This document shows positions 27,151 through 35,593 of a stretch of 64,000 nt of DNA, piece after piece. This stretch comes from Bog-473 sp963807675 (GTDB taxonomy: Bacteria > Actinomycetota > Acidimicrobiia > Acidimicrobiales > RAAP-2): the NCBI GenBank assembly GCA_963807675.1, contig CAWECP010000012.1, positions 682,001 to 746,000 of the forward strand. The letters run 5' to 3'. Each line of letters begins with the position of its first letter. Within the stretch, counting starts at the first letter, position 1. A program made the translations under genes and the position numbers. Below the pieces are notes generated by a model. That model saw nothing but the letters and a program-made list of their open reading frames with translations, did not search any database and had not been told where the DNA came from.

Positions 27151-28557
27151 TCAAGACAGCAGACGCGGGAAGTGGAACCGGCCCCTGGTGGGCACCACGG
27201 CATCGAGGACGTCGTCGGCCAGGATGCGGCCAATCGGCCGGCCGTCGTCGTCGACCACGACCATGGAACGACGGCGCGTCTCCACCAGCTGGTTCGCCAC
27301 GTCGTTGATGGGCGTCTTGGGGTGGACGGTCACCACGTCTTCCTCGTCGAGGAGGGCCGACATGCGGGTGTCCGACGACGCCCGCAGGGCGAACAGGATG
27401 TCGAGCACCTCGACGTCGCCCAGGAGGCGGCCGTCACTGTCCACGACGGCGACCGCGTCGAGGTCCACGTCGTGGTCGCGCGCCTCGGATAGGCGGTCCG
27501 TGACCTTCTTCACCTTGTCCCCCGACTTGGCCGTCACGAGAGCGGTGGTCATGATGCCGCCGGCCTCGTCCTCCCCGTAGCCCAAGAGCTGCCTCAGGGC
27601 GAGCGCGGTCGTCGAGGGGATGTGGCGCAGCACCTCGGCGCGCAGCGCCAGCGGCAGGTCGCGCAGCGCCTCGACCGCCTCGTCAGGCTCCATGGCGGCG
27701 ACGAGGCGAGCCGCCTCGACGGGATCCGACTCGCGCAGCAGCTGCACGAGGTCCTCGGGCTGCATCTCCTCGAGCGCGTCGGCCGCCTCGTCGGGCCCGA
27801 GAGCAGCCAGCAGCTCTTGGCGCTCGTCGCGCCGCAGGTCCTCGAGCAGGTCGGCCAGCTCGCCGGGACGCAGGCGGTGCAGGCCTTCGTTGGTCGTCTT
27901 GAGGCGCACCTGGGTGGCCGCTCCCACCTCGCCCGTGGGCTCGGCGAACGTCTGGATGGCGGCCCAGTCGATGACCCGGTCGGGCGTGGGGCGCGGGCGC
28001 CAGCGGCGCGGGCCGAGTCGCCGCAGCAGCGTGGCCGTGGAGACGTCGGCGCCTACGAGGCGGATGCGCCCGATGACCTCGGCCAGGTAGAGGTCGGCGG
28101 CCCGGATGACCTGGACGCCCTCGACGTCGACCAGCTGGTGATCGAGCACGTCCTTGGCCAGCAGCACCTCGTTGTCGCGCCGCTCGACGTCGCGCAGGTC
28201 GAGCCGTGACGACCGCAACAGCACCTCGGCGTGGCCGATGCGGTCGATGGCGGACGCCGGAACGAAGGCGTCGCGACGGCCGACGCGGATGACCAGGCCA
28301 CTCACCGGCGGGTACATCTGACCGTCGGACCAGCGCGCCACCACATCGACCAGCCGGCCGATCTCCTGGCCCTGCTGGTTGCGCACGGGGCGACCGAGTA
28401 GGCCGGCCAGCGACACGATGGAGTCGAACACACCCTCGGAGGCGAGGATGCGTCGGGTGCGCCTCCGCCGCTGGTGTGGGCCGCGTCCGGGGACGCGTGG
28501 GCGGCCGTTGAAGAGGCCGGAGCGAGCGGGTGTGCTCGTCGGCGGTGGCGTGGCCAT
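27151..28557 (-). CDS. Soluble MgtE_N/CBS-domain protein
   Basis: 468 residues with domains in order: a basic Arg-rich start (about 20-37), a PRC-barrel-like segment (about 45-115), a second PRC-like part, a MgtE_N helical repeat domain (about 240-345, with RPGELADLLEDL and MQPEDLVQLL) and two CBS domains (about 350-465). No membrane helix is present, so the transporter part of MgtE is missing. It may sense Mg2+ or a nucleotide and act on a partner. ATG 28557 has a strong AGGAGG nine bases upstream. Related proteins exist in Actinobacteria; function is unknown. Confidence 0.82.
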   Translation of the reverse strand: MATPPPTSTPARSGLFNGRPRVPGRGPHQRRRRTRRILASEGVFDSIVSLAGLLGRPVRNQQGQEIGRLVDVVARWSDGQMYPPVSGLVIRVGRRDAFVPASAIDRIGHAEVLLRSSRLDLRDVERRDNEVLLAKDVLDHQLVDVEGVQVIRAADLYLAEVIGRIRLVGADVSTATLLRRLGPRRWRPRPTPDRVIDWAAIQTFAEPTGEVGAATQVRLKTTNEGLHRLRPGELADLLEDLRRDERQELLAALGPDEAADALEEMQPEDLVQLLRESDPVEAARLVAAMEPDEAVEALRDLPLALRAEVLRHIPSTTALALRQLLGYGEDEAGGIMTTALVTAKSGDKVKKVTDRLSEARDHDVDLDAVAVVDSDGRLLGDVEVLDILFALRASSDTRMSALLDEEDVVTVHPKTPINDVANQLVETRRRSMVVVDDDGRPIGRILADDVLDAVVPTRGRFHFPRLLS

Positions 28558-28701
28558 GGAGTCACCTCCTGTGGGCTCAGAACGAATCGGGTCAGGTCGG
28601 TTGCCGGCGGGCGCCTGGTGGCCCGCCGGGGTGCTCAGCGACCGGCGCCTGGTTCCGTACATGACCCCCGTCGGGGGCTCACGGTGTGCTCCGACGTGTG
28701 A
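28558..28701 (-). promoter_or_regulatory. Structured leader of the MgtE_N/CBS gene
   Basis: Between a short upstream ORF and the gene start the minus-strand RNA can form two hairpins: GGGGG/CCCCC with a 3-base loop (28665-28677) and a 9-bp stem CCGGCGGGC/GCCCGCCGG with an 8-base loop (28604-28629). The gene's ribosome site follows the second hairpin. This could be a Mg2+-responsive leader; I do not recognise the M-box consensus. Confidence 0.4.
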
Positions 28702-28764
28702 TCAGCCGAGGCACGGAGTGCGGCGGGCGCCGGCGGTCCTACTTGGGGGTTCGCCCTTCGACAT
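28702..28764 (-). CDS. Possible leader peptide upstream of the MgtE_N/CBS gene
   Basis: A 20-codon ORF, MSKGEPPSRTAG followed by eight more residues and TGA. It has an excellent ribosome site (AAGGAGGTG ending about six bases before the ATG), stronger than most genes here, and lies about 145 bases upstream of the MgtE_N/CBS start. Mg2+-transporter genes in other bacteria are controlled by such upstream ORFs (mgtL, mgtP). It contains a Pro-Pro pair, which can slow ribosomes. That it is translated and regulatory is inference. Confidence 0.4.
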   Translation of the reverse strand: MSKGEPPSRTAGARRTPCLG

Positions 28765-28905
28765 GGCCACACCTCCTTGTCCTCTTTCGCGGCGCAGGAA
28801 AGCCGCTCCGAAGCGCCTCGCCCCCACATTACCGGCGTGCGCCGTGGCCGGCGTGGCTGCGAGCAGCGGTTTCGCCTGCTCACGGGGCCGGGTACCGTCG
28901 AGCCC

Positions 28906-30132
28906 ATGGACCTCACCTATCCACCAGCAGCCGAGGAGTTCCGGGCCGAGATCGCCGGCTGGCTCAAGGAGAACCTGCCCGAGGACTGGGGCGAGGAGGG
29001 CCGCTCCATGACTCCGGAGGAGCGCAAGGAGTTCAACGAGGAATGGACGGCCAAGCTCTTCGCCGGCGGGTGGATCTGCGCCAGCTGGCCGGCCGAGTAC
29101 GGGGGCAAGGGACTCACCCTGTTGCAGCAGGTGGTGCTCAACGAGGAATTCGCCCGCGTCGGTGCCCCGCTCCGGGGCGACTTCTTCGGCGACACGCTGG
29201 TCGGTCCCACCATTTTGCAGTGGGGCACCGAGGAGCAGAAGCAGCAGTTCATCCCCGGGATCCTGAAGGGGGAGATCGCGTGGTGCCAAGGGTTCAGCGA
29301 GCCCGACGCGGGGTCCGACCTGGCCGGCGTGAAGACGCGGGCCGAGTTGGACGGGGACGAGTGGGTGATCAACGGCCAGAAGGTCTGGACCACCCAGGCC
29401 CACTACGCCGACTACATCTTCCTGCTGGCCCGCACCGACCCCGACGTGCCCAAGCACGCCGGCATCTCCTATCTCCTCGTGCCCATGAAGCAGGCCGGGG
29501 TCGAAGTGCGGCCGATCGAGCAGATCGACGGGTCGGCCGAGTTCAACGAGGTCTTTTTCAGCAACGTGCGCTGCCCCAAGGACAACGTGGTCGGAGGGGT
29601 GAACAACGGCTGGAAGGTCGCCATGACCACGCTGGGCTTCGAACGGGGCACGTCGGCGACGACCGGCCACCGCCGCTTCCAGAAGGAGTTCGACCAGATC
29701 CTGGAGCTGGCGCGCCAGAAGGGGCGCGACCGCGACCTGCTGATCCGCCAACGCCTGGCCCGGTCGTGGTCGAACATCAAGATCATGCAGATCAACGGCT
29801 GGCGGACCCTGACCGACGCGCTCAACGACACCCACACCACGGCCAAGCTCGGGGCGTGCAACAAGATGTTCTGGTCCGAGGCGCACCAGGAGACGATGCT
29901 CCTGGCCATGGATCTCTACGGCATGGAGGGCCAGATCCTGCTGGGTGACGACGGCGAGGACACCCTGCTGCCCGGGGCCCGGCGCGCCAAGGCGAGCTAC
30001 CCGGTGAACAACCTGCAGTCGCTGTTCTTCTTCTCGCGCTCGGAGACGATCTGGGGCGGGACGGCCGAGATCCAGCGCAACATCGTGGGCGAGCGCGCCC
30101 TGGGCCTACCGAAAGAGCCGAAACCGGCGTAG
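28906..30132 (+). CDS. Acyl-CoA dehydrogenase
   Basis: A flavin-dependent acyl-CoA dehydrogenase (408 residues) acting in beta-oxidation-like pathways. It has the N-terminal helical domain, the middle-domain substrate/FAD loop WCQGFSEPDAGSDLAGVKTRA, the beta-strand GQKVWTTQAHYADYIFLLARTD, and the C-terminal signature TIWGGTAEIQRNIVGERALGLP. TACCGT lies eight bases before ATG 28906, so it is leaderless. It stands alone. The substrate is unknown; the sequence is like those found with steroid or branched-chain catabolism genes. Confidence 0.92.
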   Translation: MDLTYPPAAEEFRAEIAGWLKENLPEDWGEEGRSMTPEERKEFNEEWTAKLFAGGWICASWPAEYGGKGLTLLQQVVLNEEFARVGAPLRGDFFGDTLVGPTILQWGTEEQKQQFIPGILKGEIAWCQGFSEPDAGSDLAGVKTRAELDGDEWVINGQKVWTTQAHYADYIFLLARTDPDVPKHAGISYLLVPMKQAGVEVRPIEQIDGSAEFNEVFFSNVRCPKDNVVGGVNNGWKVAMTTLGFERGTSATTGHRRFQKEFDQILELARQKGRDRDLLIRQRLARSWSNIKIMQINGWRTLTDALNDTHTTAKLGACNKMFWSEAHQETMLLAMDLYGMEGQILLGDDGEDTLLPGARRAKASYPVNNLQSLFFFSRSETIWGGTAEIQRNIVGERALGLPKEPKPA

Positions 30133-30277
30133 CCCGGGGCTGCGTTCGAAGGCCACGACCTGGGCATACCTGTTTCCGGGCGTTTCTGGGAATAGACAGA
30201 GACATGGCGTGGCGGGCATGGAGTTCAATTGGACGCGGCCCGAGTGCAGGTAGGGCCCGTACCGCGCCGGCGAGCCC

Positions 30278-30937
30278 GTGACCGCCGAGGCGATCCGGGT
30301 CCTGGTCGTGGCCGACCAGCCGGTGTTCGCCGAAGCGCTGGCCCTGGCCATCGACGCGTCGCCGCACATGGCGTGCGTCGGCGTGGCGTCCGACGCCGAG
30401 GGCGCGCGGCGCGTGTGCGACGAGGTGGCGGCCGACGTGATCGTCATGGATGCGCAGCTGGGCGACGGGGACGGGATCGAGATGGCGCGGTCCTGTCTGG
30501 AGGTCGTCCCTGACGCGCGCGTGCTGCTGCTCTCCGAGCATCCGCCCGAGGCGGCGCTCGTGCGGGCGGCGGTCGACGCGGGCGCGTCGGCCCTGCTGCC
30601 CAAGACGGCCAACCTGGCCAGCGTGGTCGAGGTCATCCCGTCGCTCACCGGCCACGGCTTTACCACCGACAAGGACACCGTTCGCATGCTGTGCGGCCCG
30701 GCCAGCACCCGCTCGTCGGGCCGGAGACAACACGAGCCGGGCGGCTTGACCCGCCGCGAGCGCGACATCTTGTGGCTGCTGGTCAACGGCATCGACCTGC
30801 AGACCGCCTCGGTCCGCCTCGGCATCTCCGTCAACACGTCGCGCGGCTACGTGAAGAACCTGTACCGCAAGCTGGGCGTCCACAACCAGCTGGAGCTGGT
30901 GGCGGTGGCGCGGCGGCGAGGGCTCCTCGAGGAGTAG
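30278..30937 (+). CDS. NarL/LuxR-family response regulator
   Basis: A 219-residue regulator: receiver domain (1-120) with the phospho-acceptor Asp in VIVMDAQLGDGDG and Lys in ALLPKTA, and a C-terminal LuxR helix-turn-helix (about 150-215, LTRRERDILWLLVNG...NTSRGYVKNLYRKLGVHNQLE). One of the two N-terminal acidic residues is replaced (VVADQ instead of VVDDH), so metal binding may be altered. No histidine kinase is adjacent, making it an orphan regulator. Confidence 0.88.
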   Translation: MTAEAIRVLVVADQPVFAEALALAIDASPHMACVGVASDAEGARRVCDEVAADVIVMDAQLGDGDGIEMARSCLEVVPDARVLLLSEHPPEAALVRAAVDAGASALLPKTANLASVVEVIPSLTGHGFTTDKDTVRMLCGPASTRSSGRRQHEPGGLTRRERDILWLLVNGIDLQTASVRLGISVNTSRGYVKNLYRKLGVHNQLELVAVARRRGLLEE

Positions 30938-30943
30938 GACTCG

Positions 30944-32140
30944 TCAGCGTTTGGAGCGCGGCGGCCCCGTCACCCTGGTCCACAACGGCGACGGGCGCGA
31001 GGTCATGACCCGGCCGCTCGGGCCGACGAATGTGAGCTCTGCGTTGGCGTCCCCGGACATGGTCCAACCCTCGGAGTGGATCAGGTGATGGTGATACGAA
31101 CAGAGACAGCACAAATTGTCGACGTCCGTCGTCCCCCGATCCCCTCGCCATTGTTTGATGTGGTGTGGGATCCAAAAGGCCACATGTCCACAGCCTGGGA
31201 AGCGACAGTGCCGGTCCCGGCGCAGGATCTCGCGGCGCTGGGTGTCCGTGGCCAGCCTGACCTGGCGCCCCTCGTACATGGTGTGGCCCTCGTCGTCGTC
31301 GACGCCGATCACGATGGTGGCGTCACAGGCCAGGCGAGCCAGGGTCCTCGCGCTGATCAGGCCGCCACGCTCGAGCTCGGCCACCACGTCGTCGCCGTCC
31401 GGGCCGCCTTCAAAAAGGTCTGAGAGCCGGACGTGCGCCACCACCAGGTAGGGGTCGTCCGCGCCAGGCCCGGGCCGGTGCCCCCCGACGCGCAGCGCCT
31501 CGACCAAGGCATCGGCCAGACGTTCATCGAGCGGCGTCTCGCCGTCGCCCAGCTGGGCGGCCCGAGCCTCGAGCCCGGCGCGCACCTCGGAGAAGACCTC
31601 GGGTGCCAGCTGGGCCACCATGGTGCGACAGGCCTCGTTGAAGCGCACCGAGCGCCGGCTCTCGTCGGACGAGCGTCCGGCCTGGGCCGACTCGGCCTGG
31701 GCTGCCTCGGACAGCTCGCGCACCGAGCGGGTGCGGACCAGCTCGGCCCAAGTGGCGTCGCTCTCGGGGCGGGCCACGCCCGCAACGGTGCGCACCTGGT
31801 CGAAAGAGGCTTCACCGGCGCGCAACACGCCCGCCAGGGCCGGCAGGTCGAAGAGGCGCTCGGCCACCTTGGCTTGAGCCCGCGCCGTCGTCGGCGCGGA
31901 CCCGGTGGCCTCAACGATCCATTGGGACAAGGAGGTCGCTCCCTCGTCGCGCCAGCCCTGCCGCCGGTCCAACTCGCCCACCAAGGCCACGAAACGGCCC
32001 TGATGCGCCGCCACCTGGCGTGCCTCGGCACTGGCCCACTCGCGTAGTTCGGCGTTGGAGAGCGCGGCCAGGGTACGCAACGTCAAATCGGCGGTGTCGG
32101 CCAGGTTGTCGTTGGCGGCGAATGTGTTCGTACGGACCAT
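30944..32140 (-). CDS. DUF222/HNH endonuclease protein
   Basis: A 398-residue protein with an N-terminal DUF222 helical domain and a C-terminal HNH nuclease motif: CRFPGCGHVAFWIPHHIKQW with the zinc-binding Cys and His pair, then DNLCCLCSYHHHLIHS. The family is expanded in Mycobacteria and many Actinobacteria, partly within repeat elements (REP13E12-like), and its targets are unknown. The start is put at ATG 32140; a GTG four codons earlier is possible. It converges on the regulator with six bases between stops. Confidence 0.85.
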   Translation of the reverse strand: MVRTNTFAANDNLADTADLTLRTLAALSNAELREWASAEARQVAAHQGRFVALVGELDRRQGWRDEGATSLSQWIVEATGSAPTTARAQAKVAERLFDLPALAGVLRAGEASFDQVRTVAGVARPESDATWAELVRTRSVRELSEAAQAESAQAGRSSDESRRSVRFNEACRTMVAQLAPEVFSEVRAGLEARAAQLGDGETPLDERLADALVEALRVGGHRPGPGADDPYLVVAHVRLSDLFEGGPDGDDVVAELERGGLISARTLARLACDATIVIGVDDDEGHTMYEGRQVRLATDTQRREILRRDRHCRFPGCGHVAFWIPHHIKQWRGDRGTTDVDNLCCLCSYHHHLIHSEGWTMSGDANAELTFVGPSGRVMTSRPSPLWTRVTGPPRSKR

Positions 32141-32255
32141 CGACGAATGAACGGTCGCACCGGGAGCAGACGTCAAAAAGAAATCGACGGATGTCGGGAT
32201 GTCGGGCAGCCCAGCCCATTCGTGCAGCCGCGGTGACGACCCTCCTGACCGTCCT

Positions 32256-32783
32256 CTACAACGAACGCCGGTACCGCGTCTCGGTGAGGGTGGCCGAGCC
32301 GAAGCGCTCGGACTTCTCGGTGCCGTCGCACGACCAGCCGGCGATCTCGTAGAAGCGCCGGGCCCGCTCGTTGCCGACGAGCACCCACAACACGGCCGAG
32401 GCGTAGCCGGCCTCGCGCATGGCCTCGACCGCCCCCGCCATGAGGGCGCGCCCGGACCCACACCCCCAGGCCTCCGGGAGGAGGTAAATGGAGGACAGCT
32501 CGGCGGTATCCAGGCCCAGGTCGGCGTCGCGCGCCGGGCCGACGTGGACGAAACCGCACAAAGCATCGCCGCCCTGGCGAGCTCCGTCCGTTTCGGCCAC
32601 CAGGACGACGTGGCCGGCCAGCCCGGTCTGGAGGATGGATCGCCACATGTCGGCCCGCCGCTCCACAGAGAGGCCGTCGAGGACCTCGTCGGGCATGAGG
32701 CCGCGGTAGGCCGCCTGCCAGCTCCTGACATGGACCGTGGCCACCGCGATCACGTCGCCGGGCGTCGCCCGTCGGATCAGCAC
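32256..32783 (-). CDS. GNAT-family N-acetyltransferase
   Basis: A 175-residue acetyl-CoA-dependent acyltransferase. The GNAT fold shows IRRATPGDVIAVATVHVRSW at the start, the CoA loop LPEAWGCGSGRALMAGAVEAM (RxxGxG-like, with Cys for Gln), and NERARRFYEIAGWSCDG at the C-terminus. The acceptor is unknown. It lies between the HNH gene and the MFS gene, not coupled to either. Confidence 0.87.
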   Translation of the reverse strand: MLIRRATPGDVIAVATVHVRSWQAAYRGLMPDEVLDGLSVERRADMWRSILQTGLAGHVVLVAETDGARQGGDALCGFVHVGPARDADLGLDTAELSSIYLLPEAWGCGSGRALMAGAVEAMREAGYASAVLWVLVGNERARRFYEIAGWSCDGTEKSERFGSATLTETRYRRSL

Positions 32784-32826
32784 CCGCCCATTGTGCGTCC
32801 GCCGCGGCCGCCGCCGTACGGGTGGC

Positions 32827-34170
32827 TCAGCTCGTCCGGCGCTGCACCAGCGGGTCCACCACCTGTGTCATGGGCAGCGGCACCAGCGGCGCCATCCCAT
32901 CCAACTCGACAGCACCCGAATCGTCGAGCTGGCCCTTGCCCGGCACCGACCGCCGGTGCCGTGCCGCCAGGGCGAAGAGCGGGATGCTGGCCAGCAAGGT
33001 CGCCGCGCCGCCGACGACCAGCGCCACGCGGGGACTGCTGACGTCGCTGATCCACCCGAGCAGGGGCGCCCCGATGGGCGTGCTGCCGAGGAACGCGATG
33101 GCGTTGAGCGACATGACCCTGCCGCGCATGGCCGGATCGGCCCGTAGCTGGAGCGATGCGTTGTTGGTGGCCACGAAGGAGATGGACGCCGCGCCCATCA
33201 CCACGAGGAGGACGAGCGCGACCGTCTCGGTCGGCGCCAACGCGACCGCCAGGATGGCCACCCCGAAGACCACGGCGATGAAGGACAGCATCCGGATGGA
33301 GGGGCGGCTGCGATGAGCCGTGAACAGGCCCCCGAGGACGGCGCCTGCTCCCATGGCCGCCAAGAATTCGCTGTACAGCGCACCGCTGCCGTGGAAGGTG
33401 AATTTGGCGAGGAGCGGCAGCGTCACCGTGAAGTTGAACGCAAAGACGCCGACGATGGCCATGGAGGACAGCAGGATCCGCAGATCCGGCGTACGCCAGA
33501 CGTAGCGGAATCCCTCCCGGACCTGCCCCTTGGCGCGGACCACGCCCGGACGGCGGTTCAACTCGGACGCCCGCATCATCGACAACGCCACGATCACGGC
33601 CACGTACGACAGGGCGTTGACCATGAAGCAGGTGGCCACGCCGAGGGTGAGGATCAGGACCCCGCCGATGGCCGGGCCGATCACCCGGGCCGAGTTCATG
33701 AGCACGCTGTTGAGGCTCACCGCGTTGGGCAAGAGATCGTTGCCGACCATTTCGAACACGAAGGTCTGGCGGGCCGGGTTGTCGAACAGGTTGACGACCC
33801 CGAGCCCCGTGGCCAGCGCGAAGACCTGCCAGATCTGGATGCTGTGGGTCACCACGAGGAGCCCGAAGATCAGGGCCAGGATGCCGGCCGATGCCTGGGT
33901 GCAGTAGAGCACCTTGCGCTTGTCGAGCCGGTCGGCGACGAGGCCGCCAAAGGGGCCGAGCAGCAGCAAGGGGAGGAACTGCAGGCTGGTGGCGATGGCG
34001 ACGTCGAGGCCCGTGCCGTGGAGCGGGAAGAGGATGAGGTAGGCCTGCGCCACGGTCTGCATCCAGGTGCCGGACACCGAAATGACCTGCCCGGTGAAGT
34101 AGAGGCGGTAATTGCGGACGGAGAGCGCGCGGAAGGTACGCCGGCCCGCCTCGCGGACCCGACGCCTCAC
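32827..34170 (-). CDS. MFS transporter (drug/siderophore efflux type)
   Basis: A 447-residue permease with about twelve hydrophobic segments. Early landmarks are SVRNYRLYFTGQVISVSGTWMQ and the loop GPFGGLVADRLDKRKVLY (the GxxxDRxxRR motif of MFS proteins). It belongs to the DHA3/EntS-like group, usually drug or siderophore exporters. Its start overlaps the MarR stop by four bases, so the two are co-transcribed and the transporter is probably under MarR control and induced by its substrate. Confidence 0.9.
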   Translation of the reverse strand: MRRRVREAGRRTFRALSVRNYRLYFTGQVISVSGTWMQTVAQAYLILFPLHGTGLDVAIATSLQFLPLLLLGPFGGLVADRLDKRKVLYCTQASAGILALIFGLLVVTHSIQIWQVFALATGLGVVNLFDNPARQTFVFEMVGNDLLPNAVSLNSVLMNSARVIGPAIGGVLILTLGVATCFMVNALSYVAVIVALSMMRASELNRRPGVVRAKGQVREGFRYVWRTPDLRILLSSMAIVGVFAFNFTVTLPLLAKFTFHGSGALYSEFLAAMGAGAVLGGLFTAHRSRPSIRMLSFIAVVFGVAILAVALAPTETVALVLLVVMGAASISFVATNNASLQLRADPAMRGRVMSLNAIAFLGSTPIGAPLLGWISDVSSPRVALVVGGAATLLASIPLFALAARHRRSVPGKGQLDDSGAVELDGMAPLVPLPMTQVVDPLVQRRTS

Positions 34171-34637
34171 GGGTCGACCAGGAGGTGCTCGAGGAGGGCG
34201 ACGAGCTCGGCCGCGTGCACCTGCTCGTCGGGGTCGAGTTCGGCCAGCCGGCGCCGAAGGAAGGCGTTCTTAGCTGTGCGCATGCGCTCGATGGCCCGCT
34301 CGCCCGCCGGCGTGATGCGCACCCGCGCGCTGCGGCGGTCGGAGGGGTCTGCCTCACGCCGGACCATGCCGGCGTCACTAAGGGAGGCCACGATCCGCGT
34401 CATCGACGGCGGCTGCACCTGCTCCACCGCGGCCAGCTCGCCCAGGGTGGGCTGGCCCAGGCGCCGCACCGAACCCAGGGCGGAGGCCTGGCCCGGGGAC
34501 AGACCCCCCAGAGACTCCTGGCGGAGCCGGCGCTGGAGCCGGTTGACCGCGACCCGCAGCCGGGTGGCCACCTCTTCGTCTCCCTGGGGCGGCGCGTCGG
34601 CCAGGAGCTGGGTCGGGGGCTGGGGCTGGGGCTGCAT
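34167..34637 (-). CDS. MarR-family transcriptional regulator
   Basis: A 156-residue winged-helix repressor. The recognition region reads LGQPTLGELAAVEQVQPPSMTRIVASLSDAGMVRREADPSDRRS, and the beta-wing is RVRITPAGERAI. It starts at ATG 34637, six bases after TATACT. A palindromic operator covers the promoter region just upstream, so it very likely represses itself and the coupled MFS exporter. Ligand unknown. Confidence 0.92.
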   Translation of the reverse strand: MQPQPQPPTQLLADAPPQGDEEVATRLRVAVNRLQRRLRQESLGGLSPGQASALGSVRRLGQPTLGELAAVEQVQPPSMTRIVASLSDAGMVRREADPSDRRSARVRITPAGERAIERMRTAKNAFLRRRLAELDPDEQVHAAELVALLEHLLVDP

Positions 34638-34643
34638 GCTTCC

Positions 34644-34667
34644 AGTATAGTTAGTTGTGCTAACTAA
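34644..34667 (-). promoter_or_regulatory. MarR promoter and palindromic operator
   Basis: On the plus strand TTAGTT (34651-34656), five bases, AACTAA (34662-34667) form a perfect inverted repeat typical of MarR operators. Next to it the minus-strand -10 TATACT (34649-34644) stands six bases before ATG 34637. The operator lies in the -10/-35 spacer, so bound repressor would block polymerase. Confidence 0.7.
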
Positions 34668-34737
34668 TCATCCGGGGACCCAGGACAGGGCGGAGGGGGA
34701 TTCGGCTGGACGGCGGGACGGCGGGACGGCGGGACGC

Positions 34738-35073
34738 TTAGAGACTGGGGACGTAGCCGCCCGAGCCGAGCACCGAGCTCTCCTCGAAGCTGAGCGACTC
34801 GTCGACGTCGCCGATGACTTCGGTCACCCAGGGCAGGCGATCTCGCAAGATGCGCTCGACGCCCCCCTGCAGGGTGGCGCCGCTGATGGCGCAGGAGCTG
34901 CACGCTCCCTGGAGCTGCACCTCCACCACGCCCGTCTCGACGTCGGCCCGCACGAGCACCAGGTCACCACCGTCGGCCTGCACGGCCGGGCGCATGAGGT
35001 CCATGATCCCCTGCAGCTTGGTCAGGCGGTCGGCCCGCTCGCCGTCGGTCAGGTCGGATGCGGTGTCTGGCAC
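34738..35073 (-). CDS. NifU-like (Nfu) iron-sulfur scaffold protein
   Basis: A 111-residue NifU C-terminal domain protein which carries or transfers [4Fe-4S] clusters to apoproteins. The domain is clear: MRPAVQADGGDLVLVRAD and the cluster ligand motif GACSSCAIS (CxxC), then LQGGVERILRDRLP. The GTG at 35073 is chosen because the longer reading has a poor N-terminus. It is alone on the minus strand, diverging from the cNMP-binding gene. Confidence 0.9.
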   Translation of the reverse strand: MPDTASDLTDGERADRLTKLQGIMDLMRPAVQADGGDLVLVRADVETGVVEVQLQGACSSCAISGATLQGGVERILRDRLPWVTEVIGDVDESLSFEESSVLGSGGYVPSL

Positions 35074-35154
35074 CCCTCTATTGTGCCGTGCCCGCCCACC
35101 GGTGTGACCCATGCCGGGCCGGAAGGTTCACCTCCCGTTCGCGAAGCCCCTGGC

Positions 35155-35160
35155 TAGGAT
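35155..35160 (+). promoter_or_regulatory. -10 element upstream of the cNMP-binding gene
   Basis: TAGGAT lies about 52 bases before GTG 35213. Unlike most genes here this one then has a leader and a purine-rich ribosome site (GGGAGGG about ten bases before the start). Confidence 0.35.
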
Positions 35161-35212
35161 CCAGACTGACCAGGGAAAACCCGGTCGATGCGCGAACAGG
35201 GAGGGCGAGCCC

Positions 35213-35566
35213 GTGAAGGTTCTCGGAGTGTTCAAGGCGTCCAAGGAGACCCGGGAGGTGCCCGCGGGAGCGGTCATCTTCGAGGAGGGAGACGTGGGCG
35301 AGGAGATGTTCGGCGTGATCGAGGGCAAGGTCGAGCTGAAGCTGGCCAACGGGGGCTGTATCGCCCTCGGCCCCGACGAGACGTTCGGCGAGATGGCGCT
35401 CGTCGACAAGTCGCCCCGCAGCGCAACGGCGGTGGCGGTCGAGGACACCAAGCTGGCCGTGATCGACAAGCACCGGTTCCTCTTCCTGATCGGTGAGACG
35501 CCGCAGTTCGCGCTGCAGGTGATGGCCAACCTGGCCGACCACCTGCGCCAGCTCCAGCAGGGCTGA
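35213..35566 (+). CDS. Stand-alone cyclic-nucleotide-binding domain protein
   Basis: 117 residues that are almost exactly one CRP/cNMP-binding beta-barrel: VPAGAVIFEEGDVGEEMFGVIEGKVEL at the start and the phosphate-binding cassette FGEMALVDKSPRSATAVA with the Arg that contacts the cyclic phosphate. There is no DNA-binding helix-turn-helix, so it is not a CRP transcription factor. It probably acts as a sensor subunit with an unknown partner. GTG 35213 has GGGAGGG upstream. Confidence 0.85.
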   Translation: MKVLGVFKASKETREVPAGAVIFEEGDVGEEMFGVIEGKVELKLANGGCIALGPDETFGEMALVDKSPRSATAVAVEDTKLAVIDKHRFLFLIGETPQFALQVMANLADHLRQLQQG

Positions 35567-35570
35567 GGCC

Positions 35571-35593
35571 CGGCCGGCCCGCCGGGCCGGCCG
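35571..35593. terminator. Bidirectional GC hairpin terminator
   Basis: CGGCCGGCCC (35571-35580), loop GCC, GGGCCGGCCG (35584-35593): a perfect 10-bp stem filling the 27-base gap between two convergent genes. No U-run follows. It is placed as a shared terminator. Confidence 0.6.

Noticed and set aside
27027..27308. Plus-strand ORF starting MPWSGANGTG after a TAGCCT box
   Set aside because: Low-complexity sequence mostly antisense to the MgtE_N/CBS gene; the box alone is not enough.
28558..28701. M-box (ykoK) Mg2+ riboswitch ahead of the MgtE_N/CBS gene
   Set aside because: Hairpins are present, but the conserved M-box core sequence could not be matched by eye; a covariance-model search is needed.
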